Source of the DNA: Phoronis ovalis
Taxonomy: Eukaryota > Phoronida > Phoronidae
Reading direction: 5' to 3'
DNA length: 24,440 nucleotides
Assembly: GCA_028565635.1 (NCBI GenBank)
Contig: JAOXYB010031286.1
Coordinates: 1-24,440 of the forward strand
Part shown: piece after piece, positions 1 to 24,440 of the stretch
Position numbering within the stretch: the stretch's first letter is position 1
Layout: every line of letters begins with the position of its first letter
The notes under the pieces: model-generated
Database searches by the model: none
What the model saw: only the letters and a program-made list of their open reading frames with translations
Told to the model about the DNA's origin: nothing
Program-made: the position numbers and the translations under genes

Positions 1-158
1 GTCTTCGCGGCTATAGACGCAACATTACGTGCCCTCTCGGGAACAAACATGGCCGCCAGTCGGCCATATTGAAAGTAATCGAGGTCAAAAGTATAAGCGA
101 CCTGCACTTTGACCTGTATTTACCCTGTGCCGAATATGAAAGCGATCGGGTAAAAACT

Positions 159-202
159 GAAGCTGTTATCGCGAGACAAAGAAGCTGTTATCGCGAGACA
201 AA
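159..202. repeat. 22-bp perfect tandem duplication
   Basis: Two identical 22-bp copies (159-180 and 181-202), each containing GCTGTTATCGCGAGACAAA, lie head to tail, with a degenerate third start (GAAAGTGTTA) following. Confidence 0.9.
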
Positions 203-239
203 GAAAGTGTTACATACGACGACGCCTACACTACGACAA

Positions 240-270
240 TATGCCCATTCCACTATGGTGGATGGGCATA
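240..270. repeat. Inverted repeat able to form a hairpin
   Basis: Left arm TATGCCCATTCCAC (240-253) pairs with GTGGATGGGCATA (258-270), leaving one bulged T and a four-base TATG loop. It lies inside the CpG-rich patch and could be an internal feature of a mobile element. Confidence 0.8.
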
Positions 271-716
271 AAAACAAACACATGCAAGGCCGTGAAAGCT
301 ATTTTTAAAATTTATGTTGTATGTATCTTTTTAATAGCCTGATAATCCATGAAGTGTGACATTTTCATGTGAATACAAATTTTTACACCATTTCAAACAT
401 GACAATAATTATGTCATGCAAACAATTAAGGACATACCGAAGCATACGTTAGCATGGCCTGAAACAGTAGTAATATTGACGATGTTAAATTCTATAACCT
501 GGTGAGCAATATGTACAAATATTCCCTTCCAGCTACACTACCCATACAAATTGTAATATGTAACTAACTTTTTGAATATTGTTTTAAAATAGTACAAAAT
601 AACTGTGTTGTACCATGGCTGTCAAGTCTCTCGTCTTGAGGGGAGATGCTTGAATCATAGCTCATTTACTATCATTGTTTTCAATAGAAAAATGTCTGAA
701 AATACCCAATCTCTTG

Positions 717-802
717 CTATATATAGCTTCTATAGGTATTCCATTCAAATATGGGCTGTTAGTTCTATTACATAACCATACAGTTTTGATTTACTTAACT
801 TA
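717..802 (+). repeat. Dispersed 86-bp repeat, copy 1
   Basis: 85 of 86 bases match 4983-5068 in the same orientation; the one difference is A at 774 against C at 5040. It starts with CTATATATAG and ends with CTTAACTTA. Flanks differ and I see no target-site duplication. Confidence 0.9.
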
Positions 803-919
803 GAAAATCTGCCAACTTTACAGCTATGTTGCATGGACACACAACATATGCTATCCAGGAAAAGAATTATCTCAGATCAACTTAATATGATTTTACATAT
901 ATGAAGGACATAAATGTAC

Positions 920-23887
<22,968 letters not shown>

Positions 23888-24440
23888 CTGAAAATAATTC
23901 ATTAATGTATACCTATTTATGTTGGTAAGAAAAACTTATTAATAATTATATGATTCTATAAAGTTATGACTATGGAAACAGATCTTAGCAAATAGCCACT
24001 GAAAAGTTGCTGAACCTCCAGGCACAGAGAGTCAATGTAAAAACAAAACTAGGCTAGGATAACTCAAGTTACTATCTGAAAGCCAAATGTGGTCAGCACC
24101 ATGAATCTTACTAATTGAGGAGTAAAAAGAGTAAGACTTAGCCAAAACTGTGTAATAAAATCAGGGAATATGGGCTTAACTTACATAAAAGTTAACATAA
24201 ACCAACATTATAACTTTGGATATAACTTACCAAATCATCAAAAATTAACATAAAGCAACATTATAACTTTGGATATAACTTACCAAATCATCAAAAATTA
24301 ACATAAAACAACATTATAAACTTTGGATATAACTTACCAAATCATCAAACATTAACATAAAAGCAACATTATAACTTTGGATATAACTTACCAAATCATC
24401 AAAAATTAACATAAAGCAACATTATAACTTTGGATATAAC
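23888..24440. other. Right-edge intron upstream of E1
   Basis: The first 290 bp are plain AT-rich sequence. The rest is the tandem array at 24176-24440, which runs off the window. The preceding exon is not in view except, probably, as its repeated last few codons within the array. Confidence 0.75.
24176..24440 (-). repeat. 53-54 bp minisatellite carrying repeated splice donors
   Basis: Units begin (TTAACA) near 24192, 24245, 24298, 24352 and 24406; a decayed unit precedes them and the array continues past the edge. Read on the minus strand, each full unit contains ATTTTTGATGATTTG (one copy has ATG for ATT) followed by a consensus donor, GTAAGTTATATCC. Donor GT positions are 24229-24230, 24282-24283, 24336-24337 and 24390-24391. 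The 15 bases read IFDDL in the phase 0 needed by E1. Confidence 0.88.

Larger units (their letters stand above)
1..310. repeat. CpG-rich patch, probable end of an interspersed element
   Basis: This patch has many CG dinucleotides (CGCGG, TCGGG, GCCGCC, ATCGCGAG, ACGACGACGCC), unlike the rest of the intron. It includes a 22-bp tandem duplication and a strong hairpin. A 79-codon open frame on the plus strand (69-308) resembles nothing I know. A transposon fragment is the likeliest reading; a CpG-rich regulatory patch is an alternative. Confidence 0.4.
1..919. other. Left-edge intron sequence after E37
   Basis: No coding exon is recognisable here in either direction. The first 240 bases are GC- and CpG-rich compared with the AT-rich remainder and look inserted. 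The stretch also holds one copy of the dispersed 86-bp repeat (717-802). The next dynein exon must lie further left. Confidence 0.7.

Noticed and set aside
69-308. A 79-codon frame in the left CpG-rich patch as a small gene
   Set aside because: No similarity, and it covers a tandem duplication and a hairpin; a repeat fragment explains it better.
24176-24440. Right-edge array as a CRISPR array
   Set aside because: The whole 53-54 bp unit repeats with no unique spacers, in a eukaryotic intron; it is a minisatellite.

Overview
This is eukaryotic, almost certainly animal, nuclear DNA. It is AT-rich, has no operons, and holds part of one large protein-coding gene split by many GT-AG introns. The gene reads on the minus strand and encodes an axonemal outer-arm dynein heavy chain of the DNAH5/DNAH8 (gamma-type) group; by remembered family sequences it looks somewhat nearer DNAH8. 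I place the organism as an invertebrate with motile cilia or flagella. The dispersed GC-rich repeats and frequent ACATGTA-like words suggest a mollusc, perhaps a bivalve, but that is inference only.

I read 37 exons (E1 to E37, numbered from high to low coordinates) from 23887 down to 920. They total 6852 nt and join without a frameshift or stop into 2284 codons, about half of a full heavy chain of roughly 4,500-4,700 residues. E1 starts and E37 ends at a splice site, so the N-terminal tail and linker exons lie beyond the right edge, and the end of AAA6 plus the C-terminal domain lie beyond the left edge. No start codon, UTR, promoter or polyadenylation site is in the window.

The domain order from right to left is AAA1 (E1-E5, about 23.9-21.9 kb), AAA2 (E5/E6-E9), AAA3 (E9/E10-E15), an acidic linker holding a 63-nt possible cassette exon (E16), AAA4 (E17-E21), stalk coiled coil CC1 (E22-E24), microtubule-binding domain (E25-E26), CC2 (E27-E28), AAA5 (E28-E32) and AAA6 (E32-E37). 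The P-loops of AAA1, AAA2, AAA3 and AAA4 are intact, so the gene looks functional. Of 36 internal introns, 25 are phase 0, 9 phase 1 and 2 phase 2.

The introns hold what is unusual. A 53-54 bp tandem array at the right edge appears to contain the end of the next upstream exon with its splice donor. Two GC-rich elements (8211-8486 and 10409-10861) look like related non-autonomous DNA transposons flanked by 8-bp direct repeats. A nearly identical 86-bp repeat occurs in two introns. There are several smaller tandem duplications and a CpG-rich patch at the left end. I see no bacterial, viral or CRISPR-type system, and no second gene on the plus strand.
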